Source: Lactiplantibacillus dongliensis
Lineage (GTDB): Bacteria; Bacillota; Bacilli; Lactobacillales; Lactobacillaceae
Assembly (NCBI RefSeq): GCF_005405105.1
Contig: NZ_BJDK01000003.1
Location: 101,309 to 165,308, forward strand
Length of the DNA: 64,000 nt
Direction of reading: 5' to 3'
A program made the translations under genes and the position numbers. Shown one piece after another: positions 7,541 to 16,327 of this stretch (positions are counted from its first letter, which is position 1; each line of letters starts with the position of its first letter). The notes under the pieces are model-generated. The model saw only the letters and a program-made list of their open reading frames with translations, was not told the DNA's origin and did no database searches.

Positions 7541-9574
7541 CTATGCTTCCACTGGTACTGAAACTGGTTGGTTAGCAGGCAATACTAACTGTTGGCCAGC
7601 ATAGTTCAACGTTCCTCCGGCTTGAGTAGCCTGAACCGTTAACGTGCCATCACTAATCGTTATGTTAATTGTACCGTCTGCAATTGGTAAGGTACAGTCT
7701 AAATCTGTAAACCAGTCCGTATGGGGCGCAACTTCAAAGGTGGCATAACCTGGCTTAGTCGGCTGGAGGCCCATCACATAGCGACCTAACAAGTACAACG
7801 GACTAGAACCCCAAGCATGGCAGAGACTCTTCCCGAACTTATCGCCATACATGGCGTATTCCGCTGGCTTGGTTTCGTTTGGATCGAAATATTCCCAGAA
7901 GGTCGTCGCACCGTGTTGAAGCATCCCACCCCAGTATGACTTAATCTGATCCTTCAAATTATCAAACATTCCCAGCTTAGCGAAAACTTCGAGTTCCCAG
8001 AATTTGAAGTAAGGCGTATTAATGGCCGTAATCTCATCATTTAATAAAACGTTATTAATAATTTGTTTAGTTTCGGCAGTCGTCGTGTAGTCAAACAAGA
8101 CGGCAAAGATATTAGCATGCCGTGTCACATGGTGCTTACCAGATTCGTAGCTGTCAATAAACGCACCCTTTTCAGCATCCCAGAAATATTGCCAAATATT
8201 GCGTTTTAAGTCTGTAAATTTCGATTCAAACTCCGTACTTTCAATCCCTAGAATACTTTGAATATGACTCATCGCTTGGTAAGACCGGGCTAACAACATT
8301 TGTTCCGCAGAAACCGTACCATCATAATCGATATCAGCCCAATCAACATAGACCCAATCACCTTTACGCCCGTAGATAAAGCCTAAATCATTCGTTTGCG
8401 CCATGCAGTAGCGCATCAACGATTCTACTTTCGGATAGATCGCCTTTAAAAAGGTCTTGTCAGCAAACGTTTGATAATATTGTTCGACGCCAATAATCCA
8501 GTACATCGAATAATCAATGATGGTATCCAAATGTTGCTTAATATCCAGATTGCCACGTAAGGCCAGCATCGTTCGTTCAACTAAGCCTTTATCGAAGAAA
8601 TCATACTGATTCATATAGTAGCTTTGATAAGCATCGCCCGCCCAAATCCAACGATCACGTTTGGCACCGTCAATAATAAATAGACCTGAACATAACCGTA
8701 ATGTCCGATCTGAGATCTTCCAAATCTCATCTAGTTCCTGATCAGAAGACTTAAAGTGACTAATCGCTGGGAAATCAACATATTGATAATCGGCCGTAAT
8801 CGTAGCAACTTGATCTAAGTTAGGTTCACCGGGGACAAAGAGATAGCGGAAAGCCCGCAACTTTGTCCGATAAGTGTCCGCCTGATAGCTACCAAAATCG
8901 GACTGACCTTGATCTAAAGTTTGCTTCATATAGGTCATCTCAACGTCCAACGCTTCAGTTTCGCTTTCACCATAACAAATTATTAATGGCTTGAAGCCCT
9001 GCTTGAAGGCCACCTGTGTCACTGCGGTATAGTCATGACCAAAGTCGAGCAGTGTCCCGCCATTAACGACTTTAATTGCCAATGGTTGTAACAGCCGATG
9101 ACTATATTCAAAAGTCATTGGGTTTTGATCCGCGCGGGTAAAGTACTTGTTAGCGCCAACGGGTAGTGGGTCGCCCAAGTAATTAGTTGCTAGCCAGCTC
9201 GCGTCTGAGTGAATCACGTCGCCTTGAATAAAGGCGGATGGTAAACCAGAAAGATTCCCAACAATCACTTCAATCTTGACATTACCGACTGGACAAACAA
9301 TATCGGTATTAAAGGGGTGCTTAATTTGTTGGGGGTCCGTCTGACCGGCAACTGGGAGATTAATCACCACGTTCCCTCGACCGTGACCTTGAACGGTAAA
9401 ATGAGTCGGCGCCGTAATCTGATAAGTCTTACTGAAGACCACGTTATGATTCCAGCCTGGCGTATACCAATAAGCCGGCCAGAAAAAGCCGCGTTCTTCG
9501 CGATCAAAATTTTGTTTCATTCCTTGGTAGATTTCAAAATCACCAGGGTACCAAATCCATTGTGTTTGTGTCAT
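7541..9574 (-). CDS. Alpha-L-rhamnosidase (GH78)
   Basis: A 677-aa cytosolic glycosidase (no signal peptide) with an N-terminal beta-rich region and a six-hairpin (alpha/alpha)6 catalytic domain. Landmarks are DGAKRDRWIWAGDAYQS (the GH78 acid-residue block), FWEYFDP, and a C-terminal CHAWGSSPLYLLGRYVMG followed by a beta-sandwich. It should release rhamnose from plant flavonoid or terpenyl rhamnosides taken up by the cell. In many characterised GH78 enzymes the residue after KR is Glu; here it is Asp, a variant I believe also occurs widely in Firmicutes. The ATG at 9574 follows AGGAGGA. Its promoter carries a perfect cre and two TTTASTAAA boxes. Confidence 0.9.
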   Translation of the reverse strand: MTQTQWIWYPGDFEIYQGMKQNFDREERGFFWPAYWYTPGWNHNVVFSKTYQITAPTHFTVQGHGRGNVVINLPVAGQTDPQQIKHPFNTDIVCPVGNVKIEVIVGNLSGLPSAFIQGDVIHSDASWLATNYLGDPLPVGANKYFTRADQNPMTFEYSHRLLQPLAIKVVNGGTLLDFGHDYTAVTQVAFKQGFKPLIICYGESETEALDVEMTYMKQTLDQGQSDFGSYQADTYRTKLRAFRYLFVPGEPNLDQVATITADYQYVDFPAISHFKSSDQELDEIWKISDRTLRLCSGLFIIDGAKRDRWIWAGDAYQSYYMNQYDFFDKGLVERTMLALRGNLDIKQHLDTIIDYSMYWIIGVEQYYQTFADKTFLKAIYPKVESLMRYCMAQTNDLGFIYGRKGDWVYVDWADIDYDGTVSAEQMLLARSYQAMSHIQSILGIESTEFESKFTDLKRNIWQYFWDAEKGAFIDSYESGKHHVTRHANIFAVLFDYTTTAETKQIINNVLLNDEITAINTPYFKFWELEVFAKLGMFDNLKDQIKSYWGGMLQHGATTFWEYFDPNETKPAEYAMYGDKFGKSLCHAWGSSPLYLLGRYVMGLQPTKPGYATFEVAPHTDWFTDLDCTLPIADGTINITISDGTLTVQATQAGGTLNYAGQQLVLPANQPVSVPVEA

Positions 9575-9591
9575 GAGTTTTCCTCCTAATG

Positions 9592-9650
9592 TGGTATCGC
9601 TTTCAAAATCATTAAAACTCTTATTTAGTAAATTGTCAATATTTACTAAA
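9592..9650 (-). promoter_or_regulatory. Rhamnosidase promoter with cre and two operators
   Basis: Minus-strand TTGACA (9634-9639) and TTTAAT (9611-9616) are 17 bp apart. TTTAGTAAA (9624-9632) lies in the spacer and TTTACTAAA (9642-9650) just upstream of the -35. Downstream is a perfect cre, TGAAAGCGATACCA (9592-9605, 14 of 14). Confidence 0.8.
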
Positions 9651-9702
9651 TAATCATAGACAAATCAAAAATTCCGGTTATTATTAGTACTGAGGGATTA
9701 AT

Positions 9703-9797
9703 TGATAGCGCTTTAATAAATGAGTTAATCCCGCATCACAGGTTACTAGCTAACATTTGTTTGTAATTGATTAGTACCGCGCGGGTCATTTACTAAA
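9703..9797. promoter_or_regulatory. Second cre-like site and TTTACTAAA box upstream of rhamnosidase
   Basis: TGATAGCGCTTTAA (9703-9716) matches the cre pattern at 12 of 14 positions. A further TTTACTAAA box lies at 9789-9797, bordering repeat copy B. Which gene they serve is unclear. Confidence 0.4.
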
Positions 9798-9856
9798 CAT
9801 TAAAATGAAGGCGAATACATTTAGTGATTAACTGGATTAAAGCCTGTGTGCTTGGT

Positions 9857-10245
9857 GTTAGTAGTTAAAATTGCCGCCTGCCGGTTGGTTCCTAAAATGC
9901 TGGAACGCCATGGGTCATTTTGAAGCCAAAAAACGGTCTTCAAAAATGACCTTGGCCTAAGTCCGAGTAGCCCACTCGCACTAAGGCCAACGACACGGCT
10001 GAGTATTTTAGCAACCAACCTCTCGGCTAAAGTTACAACTTGAACACTGTTTATAAGTAATCAATCAGTTAACGCCGGGCGGGTCAGCATTGGCTCAGTG
10101 GTGTCGTTTGACTTAGTTGAGTGGTCTGCTCAGCTTAGTCAAAGCCCGGCTTATGAGACCGCACTTCGGCTCATAAACGTGGCCACCACGTTCCAGCCGA
10201 TGCTGACCCAACCAGAGTGGCAACTTAATCCAACTAGTACCAAGC
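9857..10245. repeat. Structured repeat element, copy B (longer form)
   Basis: The longest copy of the element seen at 634-929, in the 988-bp gap between the rhamnosidase and MFS genes. It carries extra nested hairpins in its 5' domain (about 9915-10000). In the 3' domain, helices 10081-10095 with 10195-10209, 10107-10121 with 10129-10143, and 10151-10157 with 10170-10176 keep pairing although their sequence differs from copy A. The ends pair imperfectly (about 9857-9878 with 10222-10243). The ORFs inside are chance frames. The remaining stretch 10246-10470 shows nothing recognisable. Confidence 0.75.
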
Positions 10246-10470
10246 GTAACCCTGCTCACAATTAGAACTTGGCAAAATTAATCCGATCAACGACGACTCA
10301 AGAAGAGCTGTAGTTCTACAGTAGCCTAGGTCCGTTCTTAACCTGTATGGGTTGTCATTGATTCTGAACAATCTCTTGAATCATCAAGCTTGTCGCAGGA
10401 TTCAGATTTAAAAACTAGCTTTTCTACAGCACCCCATAACCTGTATTTTAGCTACACAACTCATGTTTTT

Positions 10471-10491
10471 TTGACATTGTTAGCGCTATCA
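10471..10491 (+). promoter_or_regulatory. -35 element and cre upstream of MFS gene
   Basis: TTGACA (10471-10476) is followed directly by TGTTAGCGCTATCA (10478-10491, 13 of 14 against the cre pattern), about 70 bp before the MFS start. No convincing -10 could be placed. Confidence 0.6.
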
Positions 10492-10562
10492 GGTCGTTGT
10501 TTAATAGAGTTGCATCATAAATTAAAGCGTTTTCTTATTTCATTTCATGGAGGGTCATTATT

Positions 10563-11879
10563 ATGGCAAGTAATCAAGAATCAGATCGAGCACTGACCAA
10601 ACAGTATATGCCGTTAGCAACAGCTGCTGGGATTGGGTCTATGCTTGGATCAGGTATTATCGTTGGTTTGTCAGCTACCATTACGGTCTGGCAAGCTGGC
10701 TTAGGCTTAACTACTGGACAAGTCGGCATCATCTCAGCCGGCCTAACCTTTGCAATTGCATTTGGGTCATTATTCGCCGGCACAATCACCAAAACTTTTG
10801 GCTTAATTCGGTCATTTAACTGGATTAATTTATTCTATGCTATTGGTGCCGCAATCTGTATTTTTGCAAATGGGTTTGGCATGCTACTCGCTGGGGTAAT
10901 CATTACTGGATTAGCTTCCGGTGCTGATTTACCGATTTCCTTAACCGTTGTTTCTCACGATGCCCCAGACGAAACAACTTCTGCTAACTTAGTTTCTTCA
11001 ACACAACTATTCTGGCAAGTTGGGGTCTTCGCCTCATACATTTGTTCATTTATCGTTTCGACCATGTCCGGTGCAGCTGGTGCGCGCGTGGTCTTCACCA
11101 TCTTAGCCGTTTGTGCCGTGATCACTTGGATCTGGCGGACATTCTCCAAAAAGTTCGCTCGGTTCCATGTCGAGGGCGACAAGTTGCGGGCAGCTGAAAA
11201 AGCCGCTAACCCTAATAGCGATGCTGCTAAAGTTTCGCTTAAAGATGTCTTATTTGGTAGTGACAAGAAATTCTTGAAGTTTTTCGCTGCAATTCTAATT
11301 TTCTATGTTTGCTGGAACTTATTGGCTAACACTTGGGGTCAATTCCAAACCTTCACTTTAGTACAAGCACATGCCTCACAAAGCTTTGCCACTGGTGCTG
11401 GGATTGTCTTAAATGTGGTTTCCTTAGTCGCAACCATGATCTTTACATCAGTTGCCGGCGGGAAACATCGTAACCAAGCCTTCTTCTTTGGGATTGCGGT
11501 TCAATTCTTTGCCATGATTGGAATGGCAATTAGTGGGTCTTCGCTCTGGCCAATCGTTATCGCTATTGCCATTTACAACATGGGGAACCCAATCGCTGGG
11601 GAAGCCATTTACAAAGTGTGGACCCAAGAATCCTTCCCAGTTGAGACTCGTTCAGCTATTCAAGGCTTTATTAATGGCTTCTCACGTCTCTGCTGTGGGT
11701 TATTTGCCTTCGTTACCCCTTACTTAGTCTTACCAAGTCATATTCGGACTTCGATGTGGGGCTTCGCCGGGATCGTTGCTGTTGCCTGCATCTCAGGGAT
11801 TATCATGATGCGCTTACAAAAACATTATCGGGTCGGTGCCGCTGAAAATGCACGTGAAGATGCGACTAATCGTCAATAA
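10563..11879 (+). CDS. MFS transporter, paralogue 1 (possible glycoside carrier)
   Basis: A 438-aa, 12-span major facilitator protein. The loop between helices 2 and 3 carries the degenerate TITKTFGLIRSFN in place of GxxxDRxGRR. Helix 4 contains GLASGADLPISLTVVS, a block shared with the next gene (GLASGADLPTSLAVIS), and both proteins align along their length, so they are paralogues. Start: ATG at 10563 with GGAGG about 10 bases upstream. It follows the rhamnosidase region and precedes a GH1 enzyme, so uptake of plant glycosides or their aglycone-bearing sugars is plausible, but the substrate cannot be read from sequence. A cre overlaps the promoter region. Confidence 0.85.
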   Translation: MASNQESDRALTKQYMPLATAAGIGSMLGSGIIVGLSATITVWQAGLGLTTGQVGIISAGLTFAIAFGSLFAGTITKTFGLIRSFNWINLFYAIGAAICIFANGFGMLLAGVIITGLASGADLPISLTVVSHDAPDETTSANLVSSTQLFWQVGVFASYICSFIVSTMSGAAGARVVFTILAVCAVITWIWRTFSKKFARFHVEGDKLRAAEKAANPNSDAAKVSLKDVLFGSDKKFLKFFAAILIFYVCWNLLANTWGQFQTFTLVQAHASQSFATGAGIVLNVVSLVATMIFTSVAGGKHRNQAFFFGIAVQFFAMIGMAISGSSLWPIVIAIAIYNMGNPIAGEAIYKVWTQESFPVETRSAIQGFINGFSRLCCGLFAFVTPYLVLPSHIRTSMWGFAGIVAVACISGIIMMRLQKHYRVGAAENAREDATNRQ

Positions 11880-11881
11880 TA

Positions 11882-11920
11882 GTGCTAAATTAAGCCCGGG
11901 TAACCGGGTTTAATTTGCAC
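11882..11920 (+). terminator. Hairpin between the two MFS genes
   Basis: A strong stem (GTGCTAAATTAAGCCCGG paired with CCGGGTTTAATTTGCAC) begins 3 bases after the stop of the first MFS gene. No long T tract follows, so it may be a partial terminator or an mRNA-stabilising hairpin allowing some read-through to the second gene. Confidence 0.6.
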
Positions 11921-11975
11921 TATTTATGTAAGCGAATTCAAACAGTCATTGTTCGTTAGAAAGGACTGAATCACC

Positions 11976-13259
11976 ATGGCAAAAATAGAAGGATTAAGTC
12001 ACGATAGTAAAATTCTGATTGCGGTTGCTGGGATTGCCTCCTACTTAGATGCCGCCCTACTAGTCAGTACCGGGATTGCCTTAACCATCTGGTCAACCCA
12101 ATTCGCCGTCAATACTTGGTGGACTGGCATTATTAGTACAATGCTCTCACTGGCCGTCGCGCTTGGTTCATTTTTAGGTGGTCGCTTATCCGATCGTTAT
12201 GGACGGGTTCGCGTCTTCAACCTTGATATTTTATTCACCGTTTTAGGGGCTGGCATTATTACCTTAGCCAACAGTTTTCCGATGCTCCTACTAGGATTGC
12301 TTGTTGCCGGACTAGCTTCGGGGGCCGATCTACCAACCTCACTAGCCGTTATTTCAGAACGAGTTTCGCATAAAAATTATGGGAAAGCCATCTCATCAAC
12401 TGAAGTTTTCTGGGTCTTTGGGATTATTCTCTCACAAGCGATCGGCTTTATTACCGCTGGAACCGGAACGATGAGTCCCCGATATATGTTCGGCTGGCTA
12501 GCCTTAGTTGCCTTGGTGAACTGGGGTATCCGGGTTTTCTCCGGTGCCTTTAAAAACATTGAAACTAACCTAGCCGCTGCTAATACTGATTCGGACGCAA
12601 CCGTTGATAGTCAAGAATCAACTAAGAAAGTTTCTTTAAAGTCATTGTTCAAGATGCCTCAATATTTATTACCAATGCTGACGTTAACCGGATTCTACCT
12701 ATTTTGGAATATTCCCGCCAACACTTGGGGTTCTTTTGTTAACTACTTCTTAGTCACAGTCGGTCATCAAACCCAAGCAGTTTCAACTGGCTTAGGCTTA
12801 ATCGCCAACATCGCTAATGTCGTTATTTTATATTTGGTTTACGTTAAATTAGCTGATACCAAGTATCGCTACGTGATGATGTATGTTGGCTTGATCATCT
12901 CATTCTTAGCCTTTTCATTATCCGGTATCTTTAGCGAGTACTGGCTAGTCTTCGCGGTCGCTTACGTCTTATATTCATCCGTCAACCTCTTTTGTGGGGA
13001 ATCGGTTTATAAGATTTGGAGTCAATCGTTCTTCCCAACTGATGCTCGGGCTAGTGTCACCGGTTTCTCTTATGGGGTCGTGCGGGCGATTACCGCGCTA
13101 TTCTCACTAGTGACCCCAACAATCATGGCCAAATCACCACAAATGTTGATGTGGATTCTCGTTGTCTGCGTCTTGTTTAACGCCTTGTTTGGCTGGACCG
13201 CAACCAAGTTAATTCGGAAATATCACGTTAAGGATCCCGTTTATAACAGTAAAGATTAG
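11976..13259 (+). CDS. MFS transporter, paralogue 2 (possible glycoside carrier)
   Basis: A 427-aa, 12-span MFS protein paralogous to the preceding one. It retains a better loop motif between helices 2 and 3 (GGRLSDRYGRVRVF) and has GLASGADLPTSLAVIS in helix 4. A polar central loop contains DSDATVDSQESTKK. The ATG at 11976 is preceded by AAAGGA. It lies 96 bp after paralogue 1 across a hairpin and converges on a 6-phospho-beta-glucosidase gene. Tandem duplication followed by divergence suggests two related substrates. The substrate is unknown. Confidence 0.85.
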   Translation: MAKIEGLSHDSKILIAVAGIASYLDAALLVSTGIALTIWSTQFAVNTWWTGIISTMLSLAVALGSFLGGRLSDRYGRVRVFNLDILFTVLGAGIITLANSFPMLLLGLLVAGLASGADLPTSLAVISERVSHKNYGKAISSTEVFWVFGIILSQAIGFITAGTGTMSPRYMFGWLALVALVNWGIRVFSGAFKNIETNLAAANTDSDATVDSQESTKKVSLKSLFKMPQYLLPMLTLTGFYLFWNIPANTWGSFVNYFLVTVGHQTQAVSTGLGLIANIANVVILYLVYVKLADTKYRYVMMYVGLIISFLAFSLSGIFSEYWLVFAVAYVLYSSVNLFCGESVYKIWSQSFFPTDARASVTGFSYGVVRAITALFSLVTPTIMAKSPQMLMWILVVCVLFNALFGWTATKLIRKYHVKDPVYNSKD

Positions 13260-13267
13260 CTTCATCT

Positions 13268-13314
13268 AAAAATGGTTCTGAATGTTTGTTAGCAAACATT
13301 CAGAACCATTTTTT
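13268..13314. terminator. Bidirectional terminator between MFS and GH1 genes
   Basis: A long stem (AATGGTTCTGAATGTTTG with its complement, loop TTAG) with T-rich tails on both strands lies between convergent genes. Confidence 0.92.
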
Positions 13315-13323
13315 ATATGCTGA

Positions 13324-14844
<1,521 letters not shown>

Positions 14845-14891
14845 CTATCAGAAACTAAGTTCATATGTAATACTTTCATGCTAGCAACTGT

Positions 14892-14905
14892 TGCAAGCGC
14901 TGTCA
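14892..14905 (-). promoter_or_regulatory. Perfect cre upstream of GH1 gene
   Basis: TGCAAGCGCTGTCA matches the cre pattern at all 14 positions, about 78 bp before the GH1 start, implying CcpA repression. Confidence 0.8.
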
Positions 14906-14957
14906 ATTGCAGTCGGAAGAATTTAGCAAAATCAAAACCAATAAATAGTAAAACAAC

Positions 14958-15743
14958 CTATTCCAGAGTTGCTAAAAATCTTAATAAGGCTTGATTGAAA
15001 GCTTGCGACTGTTCTGCCATTACAATATGACCAGCTTCTGGAACCACAACCGATTGCCCTTTAATGGCAGTCCTAGCAGTCACTGCAGCAAACGCTGAAT
15101 CAAAATAAGGCGAGTTCTCACCAGCAATGATTAGAAATGGGATTGTTAAACCTGCAACGACATCTCGCCAATCCTGAAAAGCATGATCAACTAGTAATGG
15201 TAAAGTTGCCTTTTCATCAAATGGCGATTGCTTCGCGACCCTTTTGACTAACTTGTAAGTTGTATCGTCAATGTGTTTATGAGTTGACGGACCTAATGGA
15301 TTATAAAAGTAATCCGGAAAGTCCGACCAAGTAACATCTTTAAATCCATATGGCCAATCCGTAGTATTAATCATTTTTGGTGTTTGATCAACATCAATCA
15401 CAGCTTTAATTGATTGATCACCGAATAATGAAACATATGCGAACCAAGTTGCTGCTCCCATTGAGTTACCTAATAGAATTGGTTGTTTTAGCTTTAATTG
15501 CTGTATCAGCTCATAAGCATCCATAGCTCGACGACTCATTCGCAATCCCTTGCCAGTACGTTCCGACAATCCATGGCATCGACTATCAATGTTCACAACC
15601 CGATAGCCTGCAGTAACAAGTACCGAGACCTGTCCATGCCAGATTTCTTTAGATCCACCAAAACCAGTTAGAATAACGATTGGCTGACCTATTCCTTCAT
15701 CAGTATAATCCAGAGTAATTCGATCTGAAGTTACAAATTTCAT
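14958..15743 (-). CDS. Alpha/beta hydrolase
   Basis: A 261-aa single-domain alpha/beta hydrolase. The oxyanion-hole region is LTGFGGSKEIWHG (about 25-37), the nucleophile elbow is GNSMG (Ser94), and the C-terminal EAGHIVMAEQ holds the catalytic histidine; a conserved DSRCHGLSE follows strand 4. Length and layout are those of small esterases, lactonases or haloperoxidase-like proteins. The ATG at 15743 has AAGGAG upstream. It follows the acyl-CoA cassette on the same strand but is separated from it by a terminator hairpin. It could hydrolyse an ester that releases the acid fed to the cassette (as feruloyl/chlorogenate esterases do), but this is only inference. Confidence 0.8.
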   Translation of the reverse strand: MKFVTSDRITLDYTDEGIGQPIVILTGFGGSKEIWHGQVSVLVTAGYRVVNIDSRCHGLSERTGKGLRMSRRAMDAYELIQQLKLKQPILLGNSMGAATWFAYVSLFGDQSIKAVIDVDQTPKMINTTDWPYGFKDVTWSDFPDYFYNPLGPSTHKHIDDTTYKLVKRVAKQSPFDEKATLPLLVDHAFQDWRDVVAGLTIPFLIIAGENSPYFDSAFAAVTARTAIKGQSVVVPEAGHIVMAEQSQAFNQALLRFLATLE

Positions 15744-15788
15744 TTTGTCGTTCTCCTTAACTTATATGCGTAACGACTCCGTCAACCT

Positions 15789-15832
15789 AAAATGAGCTTA
15801 CTAAAGTTATAAACTTCAGCAAGCTCATTTTT
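15789..15832. terminator. Terminator ending the acyl-CoA operon
   Basis: A stem (AAATGAGCTT with AAGCTCATTT and an inner AGT/ACT extension) immediately follows the thioesterase stop, with T-rich tails on both strands. It separates the acyl-CoA operon from the hydrolase gene. Confidence 0.8.
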
Positions 15833-15837
15833 ACAAT

Positions 15838-16278
15838 CTAGACAGCAAACTCTTCACGAATCTGCTTAATAAACGCTTGCTGTTCTGGATCTTGAACAGT
15901 GTACGCTGGTACCGGAATCGGTTTTAAATCTGCATTAACAGCGATAAAGATGAAGATACCATTACCAATTGCTACTGGGTCACTGTCATAAGTCTGACGT
16001 CGCACTTCCACATGAAACGTCATTGTATGCCTACTAGTTTTAAGTAATGTGACACTAAAGCTAATATGATCACCAACGTGGGCTGGTTTTGCAAAGTTAA
16101 ACTCTTTAATAGCCACCGTTAAAACTCGTGAATGTGTATACCGATTAGCCAATAAACCAATCGTAGAATCACAATGCTTAACCAACACCCCGCCATGTAA
16201 GATATTTAAATGATTGAGCATATCAGCATCTACAAAAAAGTCACCTGATTCAACTTGATAAAACGTATTTTTCTCCAT
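15838..16278 (-). CDS. Hot-dog acyl-CoA thioesterase
   Basis: A 146-aa hot-dog fold protein of the acyl-CoA hydrolase family. It shows LNILHGGVLVKHCDSTIGLL (about 22-41), where the HGG turn and the Asp correspond to the catalytic region, then VLTVAIKEFNFAKPAHVGD and a final strand with VRRQTY. It would release free acid and CoA from the cassette's acyl-CoA product or protect the CoA pool. It is the last gene before the operon terminator, 49 bp after the ligase stop. Family assignment is good; chain-length or aryl preference is unknown. Confidence 0.82.
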   Translation of the reverse strand: MEKNTFYQVESGDFFVDADMLNHLNILHGGVLVKHCDSTIGLLANRYTHSRVLTVAIKEFNFAKPAHVGDHISFSVTLLKTSRHTMTFHVEVRRQTYDSDPVAIGNGIFIFIAVNADLKPIPVPAYTVQDPEQQAFIKQIREEFAV

Positions 16279-16327
16279 CTTTACCGACCTCTTTTAATGT
16301 GCATATTATTGGATATCGCAGCGCGAC

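Noticed and set aside
9821..10018. Open frame in repeat copy B
   Set aside because: Same reason; its sequence follows hairpin arms and is absent from copy A.
10390..10596. 68-aa open frame before the MFS gene
   Set aside because: No ribosome site, overlaps the promoter/cre and the start of a solid gene in another frame.
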